Assembly: GCA_035630615.1 (NCBI GenBank)
Contig: DASQKI010000071.1
Location: 1 to 64,000, forward strand
Source: DATFRX01 sp035630615
GTDB lineage: Bacteria > Actinomycetota > Actinomycetes > Propionibacteriales > Nocardioidaceae
Direction: 5' to 3'
DNA: 64,000 nucleotides
Position 1 is the first letter of the stretch, and every line of letters begins with the position of its first letter. This document shows, piece by piece, positions 9,620-19,459 of this stretch. The notes below the pieces were generated by a model. It saw only the letters and a list, made by a program, of their open reading frames with translations. It did no database searches and was not told the origin of the DNA. The translations under genes and the position numbers were made by a program.

Positions 9620-12019
9620 CTAGTCGCGTTTCAGGGCGTTGGTCAGGCCGGCGACGACGGCGGTGACCAGCAGCAAGCCGGCGATGGTCAGGCCCAGCAT
9701 CCACCAGGCGGCCGGCCCGACGGCCTGCCACGACGCCTGCTGCCCCAGATCGACGAACGGAAACACCACGTCGACGGTGTAGAGCACGGCGTTCCACTGC
9801 GGTGCGTCGCCGACCGTGTGCAGGTGGTCCGGATGCAATGCGGCGAACGCACCCGTGCCGGTGAGCAGCAGCGCGATCAGCCAGAGCGCGGCCAGCCACG
9901 TGCGGTAGCCGTAGCCGACCGTGGACCAGAGAAACCAGTTCCACGCCTTGCCGGCGACATTGAGCTCGCTGCGGCGGCGCCACTGCTTCTCGATGGCGAC
10001 CCGGCGGGCCCGCTCCGGATATCCGGCGCGGCGGTATGCGGCGGCAAGCTCGTCGTACGGTCCCGGCGCGTAGCGATCCCGCTTGGCACGCCGCCGGCGG
10101 CGCTCGTCGGCCCGGTCTTGCGTGTCGGTGTCCGGGAGAGATACCCAGGTGAGTCGGTCGGCGACCTCCATGCTGTCGCTGACCAGCTGGTCGTACACGA
10201 ATCCGTCCAAGCGGAGCAGTCTCGGCCAGGTCGACTTGTCATCGCTATAACTGCCGACCCGTGCGTCAGCCAGATCGATGACCCCCTCGGGCGGCGCCTT
10301 GGGTTTGAGCACCAGCGAGGTCGTGTCGAGCTGGCGGAGGTCGACGCCTGTGCCGGTGTCCCGGTCCGACCCGGTGAGCATCGCATCGGTGAAGTTCAGT
10401 CGGCCGCCGATCTGCGCGTCACAGAATCGGACCTCGCCCCGGGCCGTGAAGCCCGTCTGGCAGCGTACGTCCCCGCCGGTTCGCAGCCGGCGGCCCGCGA
10501 CGGCGATCGCACCCGGGCTGTTCAGAGTCGCGCCGCTGAGGTAGACCTCATTGCCGACCTGAGCATGCGTTAGGTCCACCGTCCCGTCGGCGAAGAACCC
10601 GTCCGTCATGCTGACCTCGCCGGTCACCACGAGGCTGCTGGCGTCGAGGGCGTCCCCCTTCAGGTTGCGCAGCTCGGTGCCGTCGAGCCAGAGCGACCGG
10701 GCGATCCGGGCCCGTGAGAGGCTGACCGCTCCCTGAGCCTTGATGTCTCGGCAATAGACGTTGCCGTCGATCTCGGCGTCGCCTAGATAGAGGGCAGGCC
10801 CGCCGACACCGGAGAGCCGTGCGCCGTCAAGATCGAGGTCCCCGCCGATCGCCGCGCCTCCCAGAGAGAGCTCTCCGGTCACGGTGAGACGCTTCGCCTC
10901 GTCCGGGGCCGTGGCCCGGTTGGACGCGGCCCAGCCGATCACGGCCCCCGCCACAGTGATGCGGTCCGCGGCCAGCGCCCGCCCGCCCGGTTCGTGGATT
11001 TCGGTGTGCCGAAGGTCGATGATGCCGTCGACCTGGGCGTCGGACAGTCTCGCTTGACTACGCAGGCGACATCCGCCGCCGAAAAGGAGGTCCTTCCCGA
11101 CGGTCAGGTTCTCCGCGTCGAGGGAGACCCGCCTGCTATCGATCGTCGCGCCGGTGATTTCCAGAGATCCGCCGATGCGGGCGCCGGACAGACCGAATGT
11201 TCCCTTGATCCGAACCTCGCTGGCGAGCACCGCCCCGTCCACCGTGAGCCGGGTCGCGTCGAACGCCATGCCCGACTCGTACGCCACGCTGGCGCCGCGA
11301 AGATCGAGCGCTCCGTGAATCTGGCCCGAGGACAGACTGACGCCTCCGATCGCGACGAAGTCAGGCGAGCACGCCATCTCTCGACCGACCTCGAGCTGGT
11401 GCGCGTCGAGGGCGAAACCGTCGGGATTCGTCAGGGTCGCCCCGTTGAAGCTGAGACTCCCACCCACGCGGGCACCGCCGAGATTGACTCCGCCCTCTGC
11501 TCTGAAGTCTTCGAAACACCACATGTCGCGGTCGACGACGAGGCCCCATGCCTCGATCGCATAGCCGTCGGAGCACTCCAGATGGGACCCATTCAGCGAC
11601 AGCTGACCGCCGACATGTGCGGAGACCAGGCTGATCTTCGACGTGGTGAGTTCGGAGAACCGCACCGAATCGCTGGCCCGCAGGCGGTCGGCCATGATGC
11701 TCGGCACCGATCCGCCGGCCAGAACGAACGAGCCCGCCTGCGCTGCCGCCAGACCTACGGGCTCCTCGAACGTGCAGTCGACGGGGCAAGACAGCGCGGC
11801 CGCACTCAGATCGAGCGCACCGACGATGTGGCCCTTCGAGACGATGATGGCGCGCAGCCCACCCGTCGGAGGCTCTCGCCTGCCGGTGAGCAGGTCGATG
11901 AGCAGCTCGGCTCGGATCCTGGACGCGCCGCCGAAGCCTCCGAGCATGAGTGGCTGACCGGTGCCGGCATGCTGCAAGACGAGGTGCTCGGCTTCGGTCA
12001 GGTCACGGTCGGACAGCAT
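9620..12019 (-). CDS. Beta-helix-like repeat protein with C-terminal membrane segments
   Basis: About 799 residues. Residues from roughly 60 to 600 are imperfect repeats with a period near 47-49 residues, each of the form GGxxLxxAxIxGxLxLxGAxL, then a spacer such as GxALxAxxLxVxxxM. This looks like pentapeptide-related right-handed beta-helix coils. A charged Arg-rich linker (RRRRRAKRDR) and about three hydrophobic segments follow at the C-terminus, so the repeat region is probably cytoplasmic and tethered to the membrane. Similar streptomycete proteins are sometimes named membrane-associated oxidoreductase, but no cofactor motif is visible and I do not support that name. Start set at the ATG preceded by GGAG at 6 bases; another ATG lies 6 bases upstream. 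Confidence 0.7.
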   Translation of the reverse strand: MLSDRDLTEAEHLVLQHAGTGQPLMLGGFGGASRIRAELLIDLLTGRREPPTGGLRAIIVSKGHIVGALDLSAAALSCPVDCTFEEPVGLAAAQAGSFVLAGGSVPSIMADRLRASDSVRFSELTTSKISLVSAHVGGQLSLNGSHLECSDGYAIEAWGLVVDRDMWCFEDFRAEGGVNLGGARVGGSLSFNGATLTNPDGFALDAHQLEVGREMACSPDFVAIGGVSLSSGQIHGALDLRGASVAYESGMAFDATRLTVDGAVLASEVRIKGTFGLSGARIGGSLEITGATIDSRRVSLDAENLTVGKDLLFGGGCRLRSQARLSDAQVDGIIDLRHTEIHEPGGRALAADRITVAGAVIGWAASNRATAPDEAKRLTVTGELSLGGAAIGGDLDLDGARLSGVGGPALYLGDAEIDGNVYCRDIKAQGAVSLSRARIARSLWLDGTELRNLKGDALDASSLVVTGEVSMTDGFFADGTVDLTHAQVGNEVYLSGATLNSPGAIAVAGRRLRTGGDVRCQTGFTARGEVRFCDAQIGGRLNFTDAMLTGSDRDTGTGVDLRQLDTTSLVLKPKAPPEGVIDLADARVGSYSDDKSTWPRLLRLDGFVYDQLVSDSMEVADRLTWVSLPDTDTQDRADERRRRRAKRDRYAPGPYDELAAAYRRAGYPERARRVAIEKQWRRRSELNVAGKAWNWFLWSTVGYGYRTWLAALWLIALLLTGTGAFAALHPDHLHTVGDAPQWNAVLYTVDVVFPFVDLGQQASWQAVGPAAWWMLGLTIAGLLLVTAVVAGLTNALKRD

Positions 12020-12075
12020 GCCCATCTCCGTCGCGTGTACGCGGTGGTGGCCCGGTCGGCGCGACGGTTACCGTA

Positions 12076-12393
12076 CTAGTCGAAGAGGTCCTCGAAGATG
12101 GAGCGCTTCTTCTTGCGCGGCTTGGATCCGTAGCTGTCGTGGCGGTCGTCGTAGTGGTCGTCGCGCCGGTCGTCGCGTCGCTTGTCGTAGTCGCGGTCGT
12201 AGTCCCTCGACGGCGGCGGCGCCGGCGTTGGAGCCGACCCGGCTTGGAATCGCGCGTCGGCGTCGATCAGGTGCTCGAGCTCGCCGCGGTCGAGGAAGAT
12301 TCCACGGCAGTCGCCACACTGGTCGATGGTGACGCCGCTGCGCTCGTAGCTTCGCATCGCGCCTTGGCACTTAGGACATGTCAGGGATTCCAT
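12076..12393 (-). CDS. Small zinc-ribbon (zf-TFIIB type) protein
   Basis: 105 residues. The N-terminal 45 form a zinc ribbon with CPKC and CGDC pairs and the GIFLDRGELEHLI motif typical of the bacterial zf-TFIIB family. The remainder is a low-complexity, strongly charged Asp/Arg/Tyr segment (DYDRDYDKRRDDRRDD), a Lys/Arg patch and an acidic end SIFEDLFD. Probably a nucleic-acid or protein adaptor; the role is unknown. Leaderless start: TAGGGT (plus 12400-12405) is 6 bases before the ATG. It is downstream-facing towards the repeat-protein gene with a 56-base gap, and divergent from gap. Confidence 0.75.
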   Translation of the reverse strand: MESLTCPKCQGAMRSYERSGVTIDQCGDCRGIFLDRGELEHLIDADARFQAGSAPTPAPPPSRDYDRDYDKRRDDRRDDHYDDRHDSYGSKPRKKKRSIFEDLFD

Positions 12394-12399
12394 TGAGTC

Positions 12400-12405
12400 A
12401 CCCTA
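12400..12405 (-). promoter_or_regulatory. -10 element of the zinc-ribbon gene, leaderless type
   Basis: TAGGGT on the minus strand, 6 bases upstream of the ATG at 12393. No convincing -35. The spacing implies a leaderless message. Confidence 0.5.
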
Positions 12406-12483
12406 CGGGTTGCCCAGGTGGGCCCTGATCATCCGGTCCGTCCAGCTGGGACCTCTGCCCCAGGTCGGCTCCGGAGCAGCCGG

Positions 12484-12489
12484 TAGGGT
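12484..12489 (+). promoter_or_regulatory. Possible -10 of the gap-pgk-tpi operon
   Basis: TAGGGT about 55 bases upstream of the gap GTG. The -35 is weak. It would leave a leader of about 50 nt containing a GAGGAG ribosome site. Offered as the best candidate only. Confidence 0.35.
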
Positions 12490-12544
12490 CGGAGGCGAGA
12501 GTGAACGAGACGCTTCGCGCCCCGCACCCGAGGAGTACGAGCCT

Positions 12545-13545
<1,001 letters not shown>

Positions 13546-13549
<4 letters not shown>

Positions 13550-14736
13550 AAACGATCGACGAGCTCGGAGATCTGCGGGGCAAGCGCGTACTCGTCCGCA
13601 GCGACCTCAATGTACCCCTCGACGGCACCACCATCACTGACGACGGTCGCATCCGGGCCAGCCTGCCAACCGTTGGACGGCTGCGCGAGGCGGGTGCGCG
13701 GGTGGTCGTGACGGCTCACCTCGGTCGGCCCAAGGGCGAGCCGGACGCGAGCTACAGCCTGGCGCCGGTCGCCGCCCGACTCAGCGAACTGCTGGGCGCC
13801 GAGGTGGCGTTCGCCACCGACACGGTCGGCCCGAGTGCACGCCAGACGGTCGACGGCCTCGCCGACGGCAAGGTCGCGCTGCTCGAAAACGTCCGGTTCA
13901 ACGCCGGCGAGACGAGCAAGGACGACGCCGATCGGGGCGCGTTCGCCGACCAGCTCGCCGCGCTCGCGGACGCCTTCGTCTCCGACGGCTTCGGCGTCGT
14001 GCATCGCCGGCAGGCGAGTGTCGTCGACGTCGCGGAGCGACTCCCGCATGCCGCAGGGGGACTGGTCGAGGCCGAAGTACGGGTGCTCCGGCAGCTCGTC
14101 GAGTCGCCGTCCGGACCGTACGTCGTCGTCCTCGGCGGCTCGAAGGTCTCCGACAAGCTCGGCGTCATCGACCGGCTCCTCGAAACGGCTGACCGGATCC
14201 TGGTCGGCGGCGGCATGGTGTTCACGTTCCTCGTGGCGCAGGGCCACGAGGTCGGCAAGAGCCTCCTCGAGCGCGACCAGCTCGAAACGGTTCGCGGCTA
14301 TCTCGACACGGCTCGCGAGCGTGGCGTCGACATCATGCTCCCTACTGACATCGTCGTGGTGCCCGAGCTGAGCGAAGAGGCACCGGCCACTGTTGTTCCG
14401 GCAGACCGGATGCCGCCCGATCAGCTCGGCGTCGACATCGGGCCCGATTCGGCCCACGCCTTCGCCGACGCGATCCGGGACGCGAAGACGGTCTTCTGGA
14501 ACGGCCCCATGGGGGTCTTCGAGATGCGACCGTTCGCCGCCGGCACGGAGGCCGTCGCCCAGGCGCTCACCGAGATCGACGGCCTCTCGGTCGTGGGGGG
14601 CGGCGACTCGGCGGCTGCCGTGCGCCAGCTCGGGTTTCGGGACGACCAGTTCGGTCACATCTCGACCGGCGGCGGAGCCAGCCTCGAATACCTCGAAGGC
14701 AAGCGCCTTCCCGGCCTGGAGATCCTGGAGGACTGA
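13546..14736 (+). CDS. pgk: Phosphoglycerate kinase, apparently starting at CTG
   Basis: Glycolytic ATP-forming kinase, 396 residues. KTIDELGDLRGKRVLVRSDL aligns with the family N-terminus (MKTIDDLGD... in relatives), and GRPKGEPDASYSLAPVAARL, LLENVRF, VLGGSKVSDKLGVI and the C-terminal nucleotide loop GGGDSAAAV are all present. No ATG, GTG or TTG occurs in frame near the expected start. The codon at the conserved Met position is CTG (13546-13548), overlapping the gap stop as CTGA, the same 4-base overlap seen elsewhere as ATGA/GTGA. Initiation at CTG by coupling to gap termination is the simplest reading. The stop overlaps the tpiA ATG (TGATG). Confidence 0.93.
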
Positions 14737-15533
14737 TGGCGCGGCCCAAGCGCATTCCGCTGATGGCGGGCAACTGGAAGAGCAACCTCAATCACCAAGA
14801 GGCGGTTGTTCTCGTCCAGAAGCTGGCGTGGATCCTGTCCGACAAGGGCCACGACCCCAACAAGTCCGAGGTGGCGGTGATCCCGCCCTACACGGACCTG
14901 CGCAGCGTTCAGACTCTCGTCGACGGCGACCGGTTGGAGATCAGGTACGGCGCACAGGACCTCTCGGTTCACGACGGTGGCGCCTATACGGGCGAGATCT
15001 CGGCGGCCATGCTGACCAAGCTCGGCTGTACGTACGTCGTCGTCGGCCACTCGGAGCGTCGGCAGCATCACGGCGAGGACGACGCGCTGGTCAATGCCAA
15101 GGCGCAGCGGGTCCTCGCCGCGGAGATGACGCCGATCGTCTGCGTGGGCGAGGGGCTGGAGGCACGCCAGTCCGGCGAGCACGTCGCCTACACGCTCAGC
15201 CAGATCGACGCGTCGCTGGCCAAGCTGCCTGCAGAGAAGGTCCGAGACCTGGTCGTCGCATATGAGCCGGTCTGGGCGATTGGTACCGGTGAAGTCGCGA
15301 CGCCGGAGGACGCTCAAGAGGTGTGCGCGGCTATCCGAGGACGGATAACGGAGACCTGGTCGGATGACGTGGCCGGCTCGATGCGTATCCTGTATGGCGG
15401 CTCGGTCAAGGCAGCCAACGTCGCCGCTATCATGGCAAAGCCCGATGTCGACGGCGCCTTGGTTGGCGGAGCCAGCCTGCAGGCGGACGAGTTCGGCGCC
15501 ATCTGTAGGTTTTACGACCTGCCGATCATCTGA
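14736..15533 (+). CDS. tpiA: Triosephosphate isomerase
   Basis: Interconverts DHAP and glyceraldehyde-3-phosphate; 265 residues, TIM barrel. Catalytic residues visible: Lys15 in AGNWKSN, His105 in VVGHSERR, Glu177 in AYEPVWAIGTGE; phosphate-binding loop YGGSVKAAN and GGASL near the C-terminus. It starts at the ATG overlapping the pgk stop, so it is translationally coupled. Followed after 30 bases by secG. Confidence 0.97.
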   Translation: MARPKRIPLMAGNWKSNLNHQEAVVLVQKLAWILSDKGHDPNKSEVAVIPPYTDLRSVQTLVDGDRLEIRYGAQDLSVHDGGAYTGEISAAMLTKLGCTYVVVGHSERRQHHGEDDALVNAKAQRVLAAEMTPIVCVGEGLEARQSGEHVAYTLSQIDASLAKLPAEKVRDLVVAYEPVWAIGTGEVATPEDAQEVCAAIRGRITETWSDDVAGSMRILYGGSVKAANVAAIMAKPDVDGALVGGASLQADEFGAICRFYDLPII

Positions 15534-15563
15534 CGGCAGACGGCAAGAAAGGCCTGGCACCAC

Positions 15564-15797
15564 GTGGTTATCGCGTTCTCGATCCTCTTGGTCGTCTCGA
15601 GCGGGCTGATGATCCTGCTCGTGCTCTTGCACAAGGGACGCGGCGGGGGACTCTCTGACATGTTCGGTGGCGGAGTGTCCACTGGTCTCGGCGGCTCGTC
15701 GGTTGCCGAACGAAACCTGGACCGGATCACCGTCGGCATCGGCGTGGTCTGGTTCTTGTGCGTCTTCGCGTTGGGCCTGCTGCTGAAGCAGGGCTGA
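15564..15797 (+). CDS. secG: Preprotein translocase subunit SecG
   Basis: 77-residue inner-membrane protein of the SecYEG channel. Two hydrophobic helices (VIAFSILLVVSSGLMILLVLL and VGIGVVWFLCVFALGLLL) flank the conserved loop HKGRGGGLSDMFGGG. GTG start with an AGAAAGG ribosome site upstream. It sits directly behind tpiA, the usual actinobacterial position. Confidence 0.95.
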   Translation: MVIAFSILLVVSSGLMILLVLLHKGRGGGLSDMFGGGVSTGLGGSSVAERNLDRITVGIGVVWFLCVFALGLLLKQG

Positions 15798-15871
15798 CGC
15801 GACGACCTACCCTATGCGCGCCGGCCGCGAGCCGCGGTCGGCCGTTGTTCCTTTGACGAAGGAGAGCGAGC

Positions 15872-16228
15872 GTGGCTGGTGGCAGTGCGATCCGGGGTAG
15901 CCGGGTCGGTGCCGGACCGATGGGCGAGGCGGAGCGCGGTGAGGCCGCGCCGAGACAGACCGTCTCGTATTTCTGCGCCAACGGACATCACACGCAGCCC
16001 AGTTTCGCGGTCGAGGCGATTCTGCCCGACACGTGGGACTGCCCGCGTTGTGGGCTGCCGGCAAACCGCGACGAGGCAAATCCGCCGCCGGCTCCGAAGA
16101 TCGAGCCCTACAAGACGCACCTGGCGTATGTGAAGGAGCGACGGTCCGACGACGAGGCCGAGGAGATCCTCGAAGAGGCTCTGCAGCTGCTTCGCGATCG
16201 TCGCAAGCGCGGCGAGGTCGTCTTCTAA
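15872..16228 (+). CDS. rbpA: RNA polymerase-binding protein RbpA
   Basis: Actinobacteria-specific RNA polymerase activator that contacts the principal sigma factor and stabilises the open complex. 118 residues: a basic/flexible N-terminal tail (IRGSRVGAG), a zinc core with Cys35, His39, Cys57 and Cys60 (CANGHH..CPRC), and the C-terminal sigma-interacting helix (SDDEAEEILEEALQLLRDRRK). GTG start with GAAGGAGA 7 bases upstream. Its stop overlaps the stop of convergent pgl by 4 bases. Confidence 0.95.
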   Translation: MAGGSAIRGSRVGAGPMGEAERGEAAPRQTVSYFCANGHHTQPSFAVEAILPDTWDCPRCGLPANRDEANPPPAPKIEPYKTHLAYVKERRSDDEAEEILEEALQLLRDRRKRGEVVF

Positions 16229-16998
16229 GGGGAGTCGATGCGGCTGAGGCCGCGGGGAAGTTGACTCGCGGCCGCCGCGTCCAGCAGCCACAGCGTGCGG
16301 GCCGAGCCGCGTACGCCGGCGGCTGGGATCTGCATACGACCGGCGCCGCCGAGCGCCAACCGTGCGGCCCGAGCCTTCGCGTCTCCGGAGGCCAAGAACC
16401 ACACCTCGCGCGACCGGTTCAGGCTCGCGAAGGTCAACGACACCCGCGTCGGTGGCGGCTTCGGCGAGCCGTGGACGCCGACGGCCGAGCGCTCGTCGTA
16501 AAGCACGGGGTGCTCCGGAAACAGCGACGCGACATGGCCGTCGGGCCCGATCCCGAGCATCAGGATGTCGAATGTCGGCACCGCTCCGTGGTCCTCCGGC
16601 GCCGCCGCTTGTCGGAGCTCGTCGGCATAGCGCTCCGCTGCGGCGTCGGCGTCGCCCGACCCGTCATCGGCCGGCATCGGGTGCACCAGGGTCGAATCGA
16701 GAGCGAGCCGATCGAGCAGAGATCGCCGTGCCTGCGTCTCGTTTCGCTCGGCGTCGTCGGCCGGGAGGTAGCGCTCGTCGCCCCACCACAGGGCCACCCG
16801 CTGCCAGTCGACGGCCTCCCGCGCGGCCGAATCGGCGACCGTCTGGTGCACTCGGTCGGCAATCGTGCCGCCGGCGAGGACGACAGACGGCACCCGGCCG
16901 GTGCTCTGAAGGTCGACGAGCCGGGTCAGGAGGCGAGCGGCCACCGCCGACGCGAGGAGGTCCGCCGTGCGATGGACGAGTACGGCAGGAGCGCTCAT
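16225..16998 (-). CDS. pgl: 6-phosphogluconolactonase (DevB type)
   Basis: Second step of the oxidative pentose-phosphate pathway, 257 residues. Family motifs: VVLAGGTIADRVHQ, WGDERYLPADDAERN, LGIGPDGHVASLFPEH and the C-terminal VWFLASGDAKA. It is the last gene of the minus-strand operon tkt-tal-pgi-zwf-opcA-pgl and overlaps opcA by 4 bases (ATGA). Confidence 0.93.
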   Translation of the reverse strand: MSAPAVLVHRTADLLASAVAARLLTRLVDLQSTGRVPSVVLAGGTIADRVHQTVADSAAREAVDWQRVALWWGDERYLPADDAERNETQARRSLLDRLALDSTLVHPMPADDGSGDADAAAERYADELRQAAAPEDHGAVPTFDILMLGIGPDGHVASLFPEHPVLYDERSAVGVHGSPKPPPTRVSLTFASLNRSREVWFLASGDAKARAARLALGGAGRMQIPAAGVRGSARTLWLLDAAAASQLPRGLSRIDSP

Positions 16999-17933
16999 CT
17001 CGTGGCGGTGTTGCCCGACTTGCCGGCCGCCTGCCTCCGGTTGAACGTCTTGATGGTTTGGGCAAAGACCTCATCCTCGTCGAGGCGACGGAGCTCTTCG
17101 GCGATCAACTCGGCGGTGTCGCGGCGTCTCAGCGCCACCGGGCGGTCGGCCTCGCCCGGGATGGTGAAGGTCGCGATGTGGCCGGATGGCCGGGAGATCG
17201 CGATGTCACCGTGCCGGGTCAGCAGCCGGACCTGGGTCAGCCCCGGTCCGGACGTGGAGCGCTGCTCGACCTGGACCCGGAGCCGGCACTGCAGCCAGGC
17301 GGCCATCAGATCGGCGCTCGGACTGCCCCGCTCGCCGTCGACCTCCGCACCGGTGACGGTGACAGGATGCTGATCGAGAGCCGCAGCGAGCAAGGCCCGC
17401 CACGGAGTGAGCCTGGTCCAGGCCAAATCGGTGTTGCCGGCGGCGTAGTGCTTCGCCTGGGTGCGAAGGGCGGTCCGTGCGCTGCGAGTGGTGCTCGCCG
17501 AGTCGGTGATCCGGCGCTGACTCAGGCGGCCGAGCGGATCGTGGGCGACGTCCTCGGGTGCGTCACTCGGCCACCACACGACGACGGGGGAGTCCGGCAG
17601 CAGCAACGGGAGCACGACGGACTCCGCGTGGCGTACGAGCTCGCCGCCCATCCGCAGCAGGACGGCCTCGCCGGCGGTGTTGTTGCCGATCCTGACCTCG
17701 GCGTCCAACCGGGCCCGGCCGCGAGCGGACTGCCGGACTACGCCGAGAATGCGAGCCGGATGCTCCGTAGTCACCGCCGCAGCCGCCCGCATCGCCTCGT
17801 CGCTGTGCTTCTCGTCGGTCACCACGATCAGGGTCAGCACCATGCCCATGGCCGGACTGCCGGCTGCGCGGCGAGCGCGGACCAGCGCTGCCGCGATCTG
17901 GCTGGCGTTGGTGTCGGTGAGGTCTACGTTCAC
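16995..17933 (-). CDS. opcA: Glucose-6-phosphate dehydrogenase assembly protein OpcA
   Basis: Actinobacterial/cyanobacterial effector needed for active glucose-6-phosphate dehydrogenase; 312 residues. Characteristic LVVTDEKHSDEAMRAAAAV-like segment, VVLPLLLPDSPVVVWWPSDAPEDVAHDPLGRLSQRRITDS and LTPWRALLAAALDQ (shown in parts). The GTG start at 17933 overlaps the zwf stop (GTGA); sequence upstream in this frame is out-of-frame zwf. The position between zwf and pgl is the conserved one. Confidence 0.93.
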   Translation of the reverse strand: MNVDLTDTNASQIAAALVRARRAAGSPAMGMVLTLIVVTDEKHSDEAMRAAAAVTTEHPARILGVVRQSARGRARLDAEVRIGNNTAGEAVLLRMGGELVRHAESVVLPLLLPDSPVVVWWPSDAPEDVAHDPLGRLSQRRITDSASTTRSARTALRTQAKHYAAGNTDLAWTRLTPWRALLAAALDQHPVTVTGAEVDGERGSPSADLMAAWLQCRLRVQVEQRSTSGPGLTQVRLLTRHGDIAISRPSGHIATFTIPGEADRPVALRRRDTAELIAEELRRLDEDEVFAQTIKTFNRRQAAGKSGNTATR

Positions 17934-19459
17934 GGCCGCCGCCACCCCCGTCCGTCGCGCGCCAGCATGTCGTCGGACGACGCCGGTCCCCACGTGCCGG
18001 AGGGGTAGGCGTCCGGCTGACCTGACTTTGCCCATTGCTCGATGACGGGGTCGAGGATCTGCCAGGACAGCTCGACCTCCTCGTGCTGCGGAAACAACGG
18101 GGGATCGCCGAGCAGGACGTCGAGGATCAGACGCTCGTACGCCTCGGGGCTGGACTCGACGAAGGCACCACCGTAGGCGAAGTCCATGTTGACGTCGCGC
18201 AACTCCATGGCGGTGCCGGGCACCTTGGCCCCGAAGCGAAGCGTCACGCCTTCGTCCGGCTGGATCCGCATCACCAGGGCGTTCTGGCCGAGCCCTTCGG
18301 TCGCTGTGTCGCTGAACGGCAGATGAGGCGCCCGTTTGAACACCACGGCCACCTCGGTGACGCGACGACCGAGTCGCTTGCCGGTCCGCAGGTAGAACGG
18401 GACGCCTGCCCACCGGCGGGTGTCGATGTCGAGGCGGAGCGCGGCGTACGTCTCGGTCTTCGAGTCCGACGGGATGTCGTTCTCGTCGAGGTATCCGCCG
18501 ACCTTGACGCCACCCTGCCATCCCTCGGCGTACTGGCCCCGCGCGGTTTGGAGGTCGAGGCGGTCCGGCAACTGCACTGCCGAGAGGATCTTCTGCTTCT
18601 CGATCCGCAGGCTCCTGGCGTCGAACGAGATCGGCTCCTCCATGGAGATCAGCGCCATCAGCTGCAGCAGATGGTTCTGGATCACGTCGCGGGCCGCGCC
18701 GATGCCGTCGTAGTAACCGGCCCGGCCGCCGATGCCGATGTCCTCGGCCATCGTGATCTGGACGTGGTCGACGTAGTTCGCATTCCAGAACGGCTCGAAC
18801 ATCGAGTTGGCGAACCGGAACGCCAGGATGTTTTGGACCGTCTCCTTGCCGAGGTAGTGGTCGATCCGGAAGACCGCCTCCTGTGGGAACACCTCGGACA
18901 GCACGTCGTTGAGCTGTCGCGCGGTCGCGAGGTTGCTGCCGAACGGCTTCTCGACGACGACTCGGCGCCACGACGCTCCACCGGGCGTGGCGAGGTCATG
19001 CTCCTTGAGCTGGCCGAGCACGGTCGAGAAGAACCGAGGCGGGATCGAAAGATAGAACGCGAAGTTGCCACCGGTGCCACGCATCTCGTCGAGCTCGTCG
19101 ATCGTCTCGCGCAGCTTCTCGAACGCCGTGTCGTCGTCGAACTCGCCCGGCACGAACCGAAAGCCTTCGGACAACTGCCGCCAGACCTCCTCGCGAAACG
19201 GCGTACGGGCATGTTCCTTGACGGCGTCGTGCACGATCTGCGCGAAGTCCTCGTCGGCCCAGTCGCGGCGTGCGAAGCCGACCAGCGAAAAGCCCGGCGG
19301 CAGCAGGCCGCGATTGGCCAAGTCGTAGACGGCCGGCATCAGCTTCTTGCGCGACAGATCGCCGGTGACGCCGAAGATCACCAGGCTGCACGGTCCGGCG
19401 ATTCGCGGAAGGCGTCGATCTTGCGGATCCCGCAGTGGGTTGGGGACGGTACGGATCAC
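17930..19459 (-). CDS. zwf: Glucose-6-phosphate 1-dehydrogenase
   Basis: First and committed oxidative pentose-phosphate step, 509 residues. NADP-binding FGVTGDLSRKKLMPA at the N-terminus, the substrate/catalytic motif RIDHYLGKETVQN near residue 200, and EKPFG, KTETYAALRL and FYLRTGKRL downstream. GTG start overlapping the pgi TGA; stop overlapping the opcA GTG. The tight overlaps suggest stoichiometric expression with its assembly factor OpcA. Confidence 0.97.
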   Translation of the reverse strand: MIRTVPNPLRDPQDRRLPRIAGPCSLVIFGVTGDLSRKKLMPAVYDLANRGLLPPGFSLVGFARRDWADEDFAQIVHDAVKEHARTPFREEVWRQLSEGFRFVPGEFDDDTAFEKLRETIDELDEMRGTGGNFAFYLSIPPRFFSTVLGQLKEHDLATPGGASWRRVVVEKPFGSNLATARQLNDVLSEVFPQEAVFRIDHYLGKETVQNILAFRFANSMFEPFWNANYVDHVQITMAEDIGIGGRAGYYDGIGAARDVIQNHLLQLMALISMEEPISFDARSLRIEKQKILSAVQLPDRLDLQTARGQYAEGWQGGVKVGGYLDENDIPSDSKTETYAALRLDIDTRRWAGVPFYLRTGKRLGRRVTEVAVVFKRAPHLPFSDTATEGLGQNALVMRIQPDEGVTLRFGAKVPGTAMELRDVNMDFAYGGAFVESSPEAYERLILDVLLGDPPLFPQHEEVELSWQILDPVIEQWAKSGQPDAYPSGTWGPASSDDMLARDGRGWRRP

